Made by a program: the position numbers and the translations under genes. The notes beneath the pieces were generated by a model. The model was not told the DNA's origin. It worked only from the letters and a program-made list of their open reading frames with translations, and made no database searches. 7,391 bases of DNA from Phycisphaerae bacterium (lineage in GTDB: Bacteria > Planctomycetota > Phycisphaerae > Tepidisphaerales > Tepidisphaeraceae), in NCBI GenBank assembly GCA_014380825.1, contig JACMJD010000279.1, positions 1 through 7,391 of the forward strand, written 5' to 3'. This document shows, one piece after another, positions 1-5,827 of this stretch; positions within the stretch are counted from its first letter, which is position 1, and each line of letters starts with the position of its first letter.

Positions 1-1
1 A

Positions 2-1090
2 TACAACCTGTACCAGCAGTTCATCAACGATCACGCCGACGGATACGAATTGGTGCACTTGGCGCCGGCGTCCTACTACGTCGCCACGATCAATCTAAAC
101 ACGCACGACGGCGGTGAAGGACCGATTCACGACGACTGGTTCGGCAACTCCGCCGACAAACCCGCACGCGACAAGACGGGTTTCTACTACAGCAACATCA
201 TCGGCGGCCCGCGCCCGCTGGATGGTGTCTGGGCCGCCTCCGGTGGGAGTGGCCAGCGCACGGCAAGCGGAAGCGATGGCGCGCAGTTTCCGAACATCGC
301 TGATCTGCGTCCGACAAACGGCAACATCAGCGCGGGCGATCCGATTGAGATCCGTTATATCCAACAGGATCGCGACAGCGGAGCGACCGTCACGTTCTAT
401 CTCGATCGCGATCGCAATCCGTACAACGACAACTTCGCCAACACACTCGGGCAGACGACCTTCGGAGCGAACAGCGCGATTACGAATGGTACATACACCG
501 CCTCAAGCGCCGGCGTGGCCAAGGGAAGTTATTGGCTGACCGCGAAGGTCGTCGATGACGGCGGGCGGACGCGCTATGCATACAGCCGATCGGTAACCGT
601 CAGCGGGCCGGTCGCATTCGATCCGTTCCGGCCGAGTTTTGGTGCCGATCAGATCCTGCGCGTGGGCGGCACGAATGACGCTGACGCCATCCGTATCTCC
701 CGCTCGCCCAGCCAGCCGGCTCGGCTCGTGGTCGATGTCAACGGACACCTGTATCGCTACGATGCCGCTTCGATTCCAACCATTTACGTCTACGGCAGGG
801 CCGGTGACGACATCATCTCGCTGAACGAAAAGTACGGCGCGATCTTCAGCAACACGCGCCTGATGGGCGACGCCGGCAATGACAAGATCTTCGCCGGCAG
901 CGGCAACGATTCCTTGTATGGCGGCGACGGCAACGACTGGATCTACGGCGGCGCTGGTCGCGACCGAATCACCGGCGAGCTCGGCACGGATCGACTGTAC
1001 GGAAACACCGGCAAGGATTGGTTTATCGATTCGAAGCGGGTCGAGTTGAAGGACTTCCGGGCGGGCGACGTGCTGGTGGAATTGAGCTGA
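2..1090 (+). CDS. C-terminal part of a surface/secreted protein with RTX-type calcium-binding repeats (5' end missing)
   Basis: The reading frame is open from the left edge (first full codon at 2) to TGA at 1088-1090, so about 362 C-terminal residues are visible and the true start lies outside; the TTG at 50 is just an internal codon. The first ~100 visible residues are not recognised. A stretch around 300-600 (FYLDRDRNPYNDN, then YWLTAKVVDDGGRTRYAYS, then VTVSG) looks like a bacterial Ig-like or cadherin-like beta-sandwich. The C-terminus carries six tandem GGxGxDxUx-type nonapeptides (866-1027), the hallmark of calcium-binding beta-rolls in secreted proteins, and then a 20-residue tail ending in VLVELS. 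No transmembrane anchor or sorting motif is visible at the C-terminus. It converges on the ATPase gene with a 50 bp gap. An extracellular or cell-surface location is likely from the family of repeats; any catalytic activity would lie in the missing or unrecognised part. Confidence 0.85.
   Translation, partial: YNLYQQFINDHADGYELVHLAPASYYVATINLNTHDGGEGPIHDDWFGNSADKPARDKTGFYYSNIIGGPRPLDGVWAASGGSGQRTASGSDGAQFPNIADLRPTNGNISAGDPIEIRYIQQDRDSGATVTFYLDRDRNPYNDNFANTLGQTTFGANSAITNGTYTASSAGVAKGSYWLTAKVVDDGGRTRYAYSRSVTVSGPVAFDPFRPSFGADQILRVGGTNDADAIRISRSPSQPARLVVDVNGHLYRYDAASIPTIYVYGRAGDDIISLNEKYGAIFSNTRLMGDAGNDKIFAGSGNDSLYGGDGNDWIYGGAGRDRITGELGTDRLYGNTGKDWFIDSKRVELKDFRAGDVLVELS
866..1027 (+). repeat. Six tandem RTX-type nonapeptide repeats (27 bp period, protein level)
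   Basis: Read in frame, this block is GDAGNDKIF, AGSGNDSLY, GGDGNDWIY, GGAGRDRIT, GELGTDRLY and GNTGKDWFI, six back-to-back units of nine residues. Every unit keeps the G at position 4, D at position 6 and a large hydrophobic residue at position 8 of the hemolysin-type consensus. The first three units, with GND, fit best. The later ones replace N with R, T or K, so calcium ligation is probably weaker toward the C-terminus. In known RTX proteins such repeats fold into a parallel beta-roll when calcium is bound outside the cell. Confidence 0.88.
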
Positions 1091-1098
1091 CCAATCAC

Positions 1099-1120
1099 AC
1101 GCATGCTCTCGCGAGTGCGT
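1099..1120. terminator. Hairpin in the convergent spacer, possible shared terminator
   Basis: In the 50 bp between two convergent genes there is an interrupted palindrome. ACGCA (1099-1103) and CTC (1106-1108) pair with GAG (1113-1115) and TGCGT (1116-1120), leaving a TG bulge and a TCGC loop. The position suits a terminator serving both genes. Neither strand has a clear T-tract after the stem, so it is not a textbook Rho-independent terminator. Confidence 0.35.
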
Positions 1121-1140
1121 TGACAGTAGTTCTCGTCTTC

Positions 1141-1842
1141 TCACGCCCGCTGCACGAACGGTTCCGGTTCGACGAACTTGCCTTTATCCAGGTGAATCTG
1201 TCTGCCCGCGGCTTCGGCGCTGTGCGGGTCGTGGGTGACCATGATGATCGTCTTGTTGAACTCCTTGTTCAGCCGCTGAAGGAGCGACAGCACTTCACGC
1301 GCACTCGTGGCGTCAAGGTTGCCGGTGGGTTCGTCGGCGAGGATCAGGTCCGGATCGGTCACGATCGCGCGGGCGATCGCGACACGCTGTTCCTGGCCTC
1401 CTGAGAGTTGGCGGGGGAAGTGGTCGAGGCGATCGTCCACGCCGACCAACTTGAGCGCCGTCGTCGCATTCTCGCGTCGACGGGCGCGGGAGAGCGACGT
1501 TAGCTTCAACGGCAGCTCGACATTCTCCAGCGCCGTCAGAACCGGAATCAGGTTGAACGACTGGAACACGAAACCAAGGTGATGGTTTCGCCAGCGTGCC
1601 AGCGCGCTTTCCTTCATTCCGGCGGGTTCTTCGGTCAGCACGATCAGTCGGCCTTGCGTCGGTTTGTCCATGCCCGCGATCAGGTGCAGCAGCGTGGATT
1701 TTCCCGAACCGCTGGGGCCCATCAGCGCAACGAATTCGCCGCGATCGACGGTGAGATCGACATCTTCCAACGCCGAAACTTTTACTTGGCCGCGGATAAA
1801 TTCTTTGCTCAGCGAAATCGCTTGCACGATCGGTTCAGGCAC
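1141..1842 (-). CDS. ABC transporter ATP-binding protein, MacB/LolD-type (233 aa)
   Basis: This is the cytoplasmic ATPase of a tripartite exporter; it hydrolyses ATP to drive the permeases encoded upstream. All nucleotide-binding motifs are intact: Walker [10 protein letters not shown] (residues 42-50), Q-loop Gln94 in FVFQSFNL, signature LSGGQEQR (146-153), Walker B LILADEP with catalytic Glu171, D-loop around GNLD, and switch His204 in VTHD. The FQSFNLIP and DEPTGNLD wording is typical of the MacB/LolD/FtsE group rather than importer ATPases. At 233 aa it matches the family length. The start is GTG at 1842, chosen because AAGGAG lies 7 bp upstream. It is the last gene of the four-gene minus-strand cluster, 74 bp after the adaptor, and a repeat element fills most of that gap. 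It should form a homodimer under the two permeases. The transported substrate cannot be read from this subunit. Confidence 0.95.
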   Translation of the reverse strand: MPEPIVQAISLSKEFIRGQVKVSALEDVDLTVDRGEFVALMGPSGSGKSTLLHLIAGMDKPTQGRLIVLTEEPAGMKESALARWRNHHLGFVFQSFNLIPVLTALENVELPLKLTSLSRARRRENATTALKLVGVDDRLDHFPRQLSGGQEQRVAIARAIVTDPDLILADEPTGNLDATSAREVLSLLQRLNKEFNKTIIMVTHDPHSAEAAGRQIHLDKGKFVEPEPFVQRA

Positions 1843-1849
1843 GAGTCAG

Positions 1850-1855
1850 CTCCTT
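1850..1855 (-). promoter_or_regulatory. Ribosome binding site of the ATPase gene
   Basis: On the minus strand AAGGAG sits 7 nt before the GTG at 1842 and decides that start. It is the clearest Shine-Dalgarno sequence in the window. In the transcript it also forms the right half of a small hairpin, CTCC-GAA-GGAG, so the site could be partly masked. It lies directly outside the heptamer repeat element. Confidence 0.7.
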
Positions 1856-1861
1856 CGGAGA

Positions 1862-1926
1862 AATGCAGAATGCAGAATGACGAATGCGGAATGCCGGACA
1901 TTTGATTCTGCATTCTTCATTCTGCC
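1862..1926. repeat. Intergenic heptamer-arm inverted repeat, element A (AATGCAG type)
   Basis: On the plus strand five consecutive 7-mers occupy 1862-1896: AATGCAG, AATGCAG, AATGACG, AATGCGG, AATGCCG. A core with CCGG (1894-1897) and CATTT (1899-1903) follows. Inverted copies then run from about 1905 to 1926 (CTGCATT, CTTCATT, CTGCC). AGAATGCAGAAT at 1867-1878 is a perfect 12 bp inverted match to 1905-1916, with a 26-base loop, and pairing continues beyond with one mismatch. The right arm overlaps the end of the adaptor gene: the last codons, Ala-Glu-stop, are read from the repeat sequence GCAGAATGA. It lies between the adaptor and ATPase genes, so it would form a hairpin in a shared mRNA. 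No coding potential is seen in it. Confidence 0.85.
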
Positions 1927-3266
1927 TTTACCTTATCGCCGTCTTTCAGATCTGCCGATGGGAAGACGATCAGGTCTTCGCCGCCGATTAGGCCCTTGCG
2001 GATTTCGGTCTCGCCCTTGGTCGAGGTCTGCCCGGCGACCACGGTTCGCTTCATCGCTTTGCCGCCTTCGACGACGAACACCGCGCCGTCACGAATCGCC
2101 GTCGATGGAATGCGAAGCGTCGGGCGTTCGGCGGTCGCGTCAGTCGATGACGATTGCGTTGCCGCAAGCTTCTTGGCGGACAGGAACGACACCGTCGCGT
2201 TCATGTCGGGCTTCAGCAGGTCATCCGGATTCAGCACCTTCACGCGCACCAGCACGGTGGCCTTCTGCCGATTCGCTTCCGGCGAGATCAGGTCGACAAC
2301 GCCCTGATATTTCTTGTCCGGATACGCATCCGTCACGATCCAGCAGGGTCCCTTCGAAACGACCTTGGCGAAATCGTTCTGGCTGATGTCCAGCTCGACG
2401 CGAAGATCGTTCAGGTCGGCGATCGAAACGACATATCCCTTCGCGCCGCGATCGCCCACAAAACCGGTCGTGACGAATTCGCCAACTTCGACGTTCCGCT
2501 CGAGCACCGTGGCCGGGATTGAAGAGCGAATCACCGTGTTATTCAGATCGAGCTGCGCCAGCGCGAGCGCGCCTTCGATCTGGCGAACGGTTGCGCGCTG
2601 GGCGTCGATCTGCTCTTTGCGCGGCCCGGCCTGGGCGAGGTCCAGCGACTGCTTCTGCGATTCGACCATTGCCTGGCGCGATCGAACCAATCCCTCCGCG
2701 TCATCGATCTGCTGCTTCGCGACGGAGTTCGCGCCTTCGACGTCCTTCATACGCTTCAGGCTGAGCTCGGCGGTCGTCAGGTCAGACTGCGCCTGGTCGA
2801 GGGCGGCCTTCGCCTGCGCGATCTCCTGCGGGCGCGAGCCGGCCACCAGCTCCGCCAACTTCGCCTTGGCGTTATCCAGCTGGCCTTGCTCTTGCGCGAC
2901 GCGGGCTTTGTATTCGTCATCCTCAAGGCGGACAAGCACCTGATCCTTCTCGATCTTGTCACCCATCTCCACGCCCACCCACGCGACGCGACCGACGACC
3001 TTGCTCGCCAGCTCAATCTTGTGTGCGGCCATCACGTATCCGGTGGCGTTGAGCACAACTAGGTCGCTCTCGCTAACCGCGCCTTCAGGCACGCGAACGC
3101 GCATCGTCTTGACGACCGGCGCCGCCGACGCCGAGCGCCACTGCCACGCCCCGGCCGCGCCCCCGAGCAGCAGGATGACCAGCAGCACGACCGGCCAAAC
3201 CGAGCGTTGGTTCCGCTTGGCGCGCTCGTGCTTGTCGATGCGGAGTTTGTGAAGTTCGGCTTCCAT
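1917..3266 (-). CDS. Periplasmic adaptor (membrane fusion protein), HlyD/MacA-type (449 aa)
   Basis: This is the periplasmic bridge of a tripartite ABC exporter, anchored in the inner membrane. The protein begins with a basic cytoplasmic segment (residues 1-22), then one membrane helix at about 23-43 (WPVVLLVILLLGGAAGAW). A biotinyl/lipoyl-like hairpin half follows around 76-115 (ending VGVEMGDKIEKDQVLVRLED). A long Ala/Gln/Leu/Lys-rich coiled-coil region spans roughly 118-243, with two stretches carrying the motif AGSRPQEI or AGPRKEQI. The second lipoyl half (TVIRSSIPATVLERNVEVGEFV) comes next, then a beta-barrel region to about 365 (VLVRVKVLNPDDLLKPDMNATV) and a membrane-proximal domain to the end. 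This order is that of HlyD/MacA/DevB adaptors. The start is ATG at 3264-3266. It has no Shine-Dalgarno sequence, because repeat element B abuts the ATG directly. The stop TGA overlaps element A. An outer-membrane partner of the TolC type would be expected but is not in the window. Confidence 0.93.
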   Translation of the reverse strand: MEAELHKLRIDKHERAKRNQRSVWPVVLLVILLLGGAAGAWQWRSASAAPVVKTMRVRVPEGAVSESDLVVLNATGYVMAAHKIELASKVVGRVAWVGVEMGDKIEKDQVLVRLEDDEYKARVAQEQGQLDNAKAKLAELVAGSRPQEIAQAKAALDQAQSDLTTAELSLKRMKDVEGANSVAKQQIDDAEGLVRSRQAMVESQKQSLDLAQAGPRKEQIDAQRATVRQIEGALALAQLDLNNTVIRSSIPATVLERNVEVGEFVTTGFVGDRGAKGYVVSIADLNDLRVELDISQNDFAKVVSKGPCWIVTDAYPDKKYQGVVDLISPEANRQKATVLVRVKVLNPDDLLKPDMNATVSFLSAKKLAATQSSSTDATAERPTLRIPSTAIRDGAVFVVEGGKAMKRTVVAGQTSTKGETEIRKGLIGGEDLIVFPSADLKDGDKVKAE

Positions 3267-3355
3267 TCAGAGGTCAGAGGGTAGAGGTTAGAGGTTAGAG
3301 GTCAGGAAAGTCCGGCGCATTTACCTGACCTCTGACCTCTGAACTCTGACCTCTC
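3267..3355. repeat. Intergenic heptamer-arm inverted repeat, element B (TCAGAGG type)
   Basis: The whole 89 bp spacer between the second permease and the adaptor is one structured repeat. On the plus strand 3267-3301 reads as five 7-mers: TCAGAGG, TCAGAGG, GTAGAGG, TTAGAGG, TTAGAGG. TCAGGAA and a core with CCGG (3312-3315) and CATTT (3318-3322) follow. Inverted copies then fill 3324-3355 (CCTCTGA, CCTCTGA, ACTCTGA, CCTCT). By hand alignment 3276-3306 pairs with 3324-3354, 26 of 31 positions matching, around a 17-base loop; the inner 10 bp are perfect. It starts right after the adaptor's ATG and ends at the permease's TAA, so no free spacer remains. Confidence 0.9.
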
Positions 3356-4528
3356 TTATGTGTCTCGCATCGCCTGAACAATGCCTTTTCGCGCCGCGGA
3401 GAACGCCGGCAGAAAGCCACCAACCGCGCCGATAAGCACCGCGAAAAGCAGGCCGCCAAGGATCGCGCGGTAGTCGATCTTAAATCGGAACGCCATCTCG
3501 CTGAATGTCTGCCAGTTTCCTATTCCCGCGGACAAGTTATTCAACGGCAGCGCGATGAGGACGCCGACGATTCCGCCGAGCAGCGCCAGGCAGATCGATT
3601 CGAACACGAACGAACTGAGAATTGAGAATCGGCTGAAGCCCAGCGCGCGGAGCGTGCCGATCTCCTTGGATCGACGAGCGACGGCCGCATACATCGTGTT
3701 GGTCGCGGCGAACCCGGCGCCGACGGCCATCACAACCGAGACGAAGAAACCGATGAACTGAAGCATGACCCCAGACGAAGACTTGGTCAGGTTCTTGTAG
3801 TACTCGCGCTCTTCATACGTGTCCGCGCCGAGGCGCTGATCGCCCGCGATTGCTTTCTTGAACTCCGGGATCGCTGCATCGGATTGGAGGCGAACGAGCA
3901 CTGAGTTCGAGCCGCCTTGTGATTCGAAGTCGCCGCGAAGTTGATTCAGATCTGCCCAGATTTCAGAATTGGCCGCAGATTCACCGTCGACGAACACACC
4001 CACGACTTGCCATTCGCCACGGCCGAAACGGATCGATTGTCCGACGCGTGCGGCCGGATATCGCGTTGCGATCCCGTCGCCAACGACGATCTCGCGCTTG
4101 CCCGGTTCGCTCCAACGGCCTTGCTTGAGCTTCGCGCCTTCGCGCATTTTTACGCCCACCGGGAGCATGCCGCGAACGGTCACGTTCATGCCGTTTGGAT
4201 TTTCCTGGCTCGGCAAATTGACGATCGTGATGCCTTCCGGCGATGCCATCTGCTCGCCATCCTTCGACTGCGCGATGCCGGGCAACTGCTTGACGATCTG
4301 AAATGCTTCCTCTTTCAGTTGCGAGTTCAGCTCAGCATCAGTGCCTTTCCGCAACACGAGGACTTGAAGCGGATGCCCCGATCCGGCGAACACGGCGGAC
4401 ATGCCGTACGTCATGGCGATTGACGTCACCAGCACGGCCACAGTCAATCCGATCCCCAGCGCGGTCATGAAAGTGGTGGCTTTGCGCTCGCCAAGGTTGC
4501 GGAGGTTATAGCGAATCGGAATTCCCAT
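3356..4528 (-). CDS. FtsX/MacB-family ABC transporter permease, second copy (390 aa)
   Basis: This is an inner-membrane permease subunit of the tripartite exporter. It has the MacB/LolC layout: one N-terminal membrane helix (about residues 19-42), a ~205-residue periplasmic domain, and three C-terminal helices (about 254-280, 306-331 and 355-378). The conserved cytoplasmic coupling segment RRSKEIGTLRALGFSR (285-300) between the second and third helices is the usual FtsX-domain contact with the ATPase. The protein ends LPAFSAARKGIVQAMRDT, also typical of the family. It lacks a fused ATPase domain, unlike E. coli MacB, which fits the separate ATPase gene downstream. The start is ATG at 4526-4528, 12 bp after the stop of the first permease, with only a weak AAGG-like site upstream, so translational coupling is likely. 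It shares length and layout with the upstream permease but clearly differs in sequence, suggesting a heterodimer from an old duplication. Confidence 0.92.
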   Translation of the reverse strand: MGIPIRYNLRNLGERKATTFMTALGIGLTVAVLVTSIAMTYGMSAVFAGSGHPLQVLVLRKGTDAELNSQLKEEAFQIVKQLPGIAQSKDGEQMASPEGITIVNLPSQENPNGMNVTVRGMLPVGVKMREGAKLKQGRWSEPGKREIVVGDGIATRYPAARVGQSIRFGRGEWQVVGVFVDGESAANSEIWADLNQLRGDFESQGGSNSVLVRLQSDAAIPEFKKAIAGDQRLGADTYEEREYYKNLTKSSSGVMLQFIGFFVSVVMAVGAGFAATNTMYAAVARRSKEIGTLRALGFSRFSILSSFVFESICLALLGGIVGVLIALPLNNLSAGIGNWQTFSEMAFRFKIDYRAILGGLLFAVLIGAVGGFLPAFSAARKGIVQAMRDT

Positions 4529-4540
4529 GGATCAAACGCC

Positions 4541-5713
4541 TTACCCGACAAAACGAAGCGATTCGACAATGTTTCGGCGTGATGCGAAGTATGCCGGCAC
4601 GAATGCCGAAACCAGCCCGATCAACACCGCAGTGCCCGCCACGACAAGCGATGCTTCCCAGCGGAATCGCATCGAGTCACCCCACGGTCCCATTCCCGCA
4701 GCGGCTGCCGAGGTCAGACCGAAAGTGATCGCCATGCCAACAAGTCCGCCGATGAGGGCGATGAATACGGATTCACCCAGCACCATCCACAGGATCTCGC
4801 TCGGCGTGTAGCCAAGCGTTCGCAGCATCGCCATTTCCCGCGTCCGCTCGCGCACGCTCATCGCCACGGTGTTCGCGGAGACCAGAAGAATCGTGAACGT
4901 GACGGCAGCGCACACGACGGCGAGATACAGCTTGATGTTGCCGAGGAACGCCATGAACGACAGGCCAAACTCGCGCTCCGTTTCGGTCTTGGTCGGTGCG
5001 GGAGAATTGTCGAACATTGTGTCGACCGCGCGCGCCACGCGACGCACGTCGTCCGCAGAATTTGCGAGAATCGCATAAGTGCCCACGGTGTCGCCGCCGC
5101 CGTCGGCCTTCAACAGTTCATCGAGATACTGCCGGTGGAACATCAAGCACTCGCCGTTCTTCGGATGCCCGTAGATCATCTCGACGGTCATCTCGAGGTT
5201 GACCGGATAAATGTCGCCGGTGATGTTGACGCGATCGCCAAGCTTCATGTTGTGCTGATCAGCGATTTTCTTGCCGACCGCGCAGCCGGTGCGGTTTCGC
5301 TGAAACGCCGTCCACTGTTCCGGCGGGGCGATGTAATCGAGACGGACTTTCTGGATCTCGGCCGGATCGACGGCGAATCGCGCGAAAAAGTTCTCGGGCT
5401 TGTTGTCTTTATATACGCCCTGAAACCACGACCACGCCGACACCGCTTTTACACCGTCGATCGACGCGATGCGCGCCTGATAGCTCGCCGGTACCGGATT
5501 GGTCAGCGAGACCTTGTGTCGCGTGATCAGTCGCAGCGCTTCGGAGGGCGACGACTGCTCGGCGAAGAAGAACCCCTGATACAGCGCGACCAGCAGTCCC
5601 AGAACAGCTAGCGAAACCGCAGTGCTCGCCAGCGTAAGCAAGCTGCGGCGGCGGCTGCGGAGCACGTTGCGGAGAATGAGCGGCGCGAGTCGAAGCATGA
5701 GGCGGACAACCAC
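4541..5713 (-). CDS. FtsX/MacB-family ABC transporter permease, first copy (390 aa)
   Basis: This is the first gene of the exporter cluster. The layout is an N-terminal helix (about residues 26-48, after the basic LRNVLRSRRRS), a ~205-residue periplasmic domain, and three C-terminal helices (about 259-285, 308-335 and 355-377). The coupling motif is RERTREMAMLRTLGYTPSEI (288-307), a strong FtsX-family signature. The end, VPAYFASRRNIVESLRFVG, matches the same fold as the second permease. The start is uncertain. GTG at 5711-5713 is the first possible one, since an in-frame TAA precedes it immediately. ATG at 5696-5698 would give MLRLAPLILRN..., which looks more like a family start. Neither has a good ribosome binding site. 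It is transcribed divergently from the glycoside hydrolase gene. By family knowledge, such permeases act mechanically, passing ATPase motion to the periplasmic domain, rather than forming a classic channel. Confidence 0.91.
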   Translation of the reverse strand: MVVRLMLRLAPLILRNVLRSRRRSLLTLASTAVSLAVLGLLVALYQGFFFAEQSSPSEALRLITRHKVSLTNPVPASYQARIASIDGVKAVSAWSWFQGVYKDNKPENFFARFAVDPAEIQKVRLDYIAPPEQWTAFQRNRTGCAVGKKIADQHNMKLGDRVNITGDIYPVNLEMTVEMIYGHPKNGECLMFHRQYLDELLKADGGGDTVGTYAILANSADDVRRVARAVDTMFDNSPAPTKTETEREFGLSFMAFLGNIKLYLAVVCAAVTFTILLVSANTVAMSVRERTREMAMLRTLGYTPSEILWMVLGESVFIALIGGLVGMAITFGLTSAAAAGMGPWGDSMRFRWEASLVVAGTAVLIGLVSAFVPAYFASRRNIVESLRFVG

Positions 5714-5754
5714 TTAACTCAACTGTGACGGGGATCAAAACCGGCGACAATTGC

Positions 5755-5784
5755 ATCGTAATCAACGCCGCCGACCGCGTCCAA
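5755..5784 (-). promoter_or_regulatory. Weak sigma-70-like promoter candidate for the exporter cluster
   Basis: On the minus strand TTGGAC (5784-5779) is followed after 18 bp by TACGAT (5760-5755). These match the -35 and -10 consensus at three and four of six positions. A start site near 5748 would leave a leader of about 35 nt before the GTG at 5713. Matches this weak occur by chance, so this is only a candidate. Confidence 0.22.
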
Positions 5785-5795
5785 TTCTCACCCGC

Positions 5796-5813
5796 TTTTG
5801 TTCAGTTTTTGTT
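5796..5813 (+). repeat. Direct repeat TTTTGTT with 11 bp period upstream of the glycoside hydrolase gene
   Basis: TTTTGTT occurs at 5796-5802 and again at 5807-5813, one helical turn apart, ending 14 bp before the ATG at 5828. It takes the place where a ribosome binding site would normally lie. It could be an operator, part of a promoter, or simply a T-rich leader. A TAGACT just after the second copy (5813-5818) matches four of six -10 positions but has no -35 partner. Confidence 0.4.
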
Positions 5814-5827
5814 AGACTCCCAGACGC

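Larger units (their letters stand above)
5714..5827. promoter_or_regulatory. Divergent regulatory region between exporter and glycoside hydrolase genes
   Basis: This 114 bp gap must hold the start signals for both divergent genes. It is AT-richer than its neighbours only near the right end (5796-5816). I see a weak minus-strand promoter candidate and a short direct repeat (listed separately), but no long palindrome, riboswitch-like structure or recognisable operator. No Shine-Dalgarno sequence precedes the ATG at 5828. Confidence 0.5.

Noticed and set aside
50..52. TTG at 50 as the start of the first gene.
   Set aside because: The same frame is open to the left edge and the protein looks like an internal segment, so the gene begins outside the window.
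503..1144. A 213-codon minus-strand frame opposite the RTX-type gene.
   Set aside because: It is the shadow of the GGxGxDxUx repeat-coding frame and has no family resemblance.
1862..3355. CRISPR array interpretation of the tandem repeats.
   Set aside because: The units are 7 bases long, contiguous with no spacers, and are followed by inverted copies. There is no direct repeat-spacer pattern or cas gene.
1862..3355. Insertion sequence or transposon ends.
   Set aside because: There is no transposase, no target-site duplication that I can see, and the elements are under 100 bp. A non-autonomous mobile origin remains possible but unsupported.
866..5713. Idea that the exporter secretes the neighbouring RTX-type protein, as in type I secretion.
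   Set aside because: Type I systems use an HlyB-like fused ABC protein. This ATPase and the permeases are of the MacB/FtsX class, and the genes are convergent rather than in one operon.
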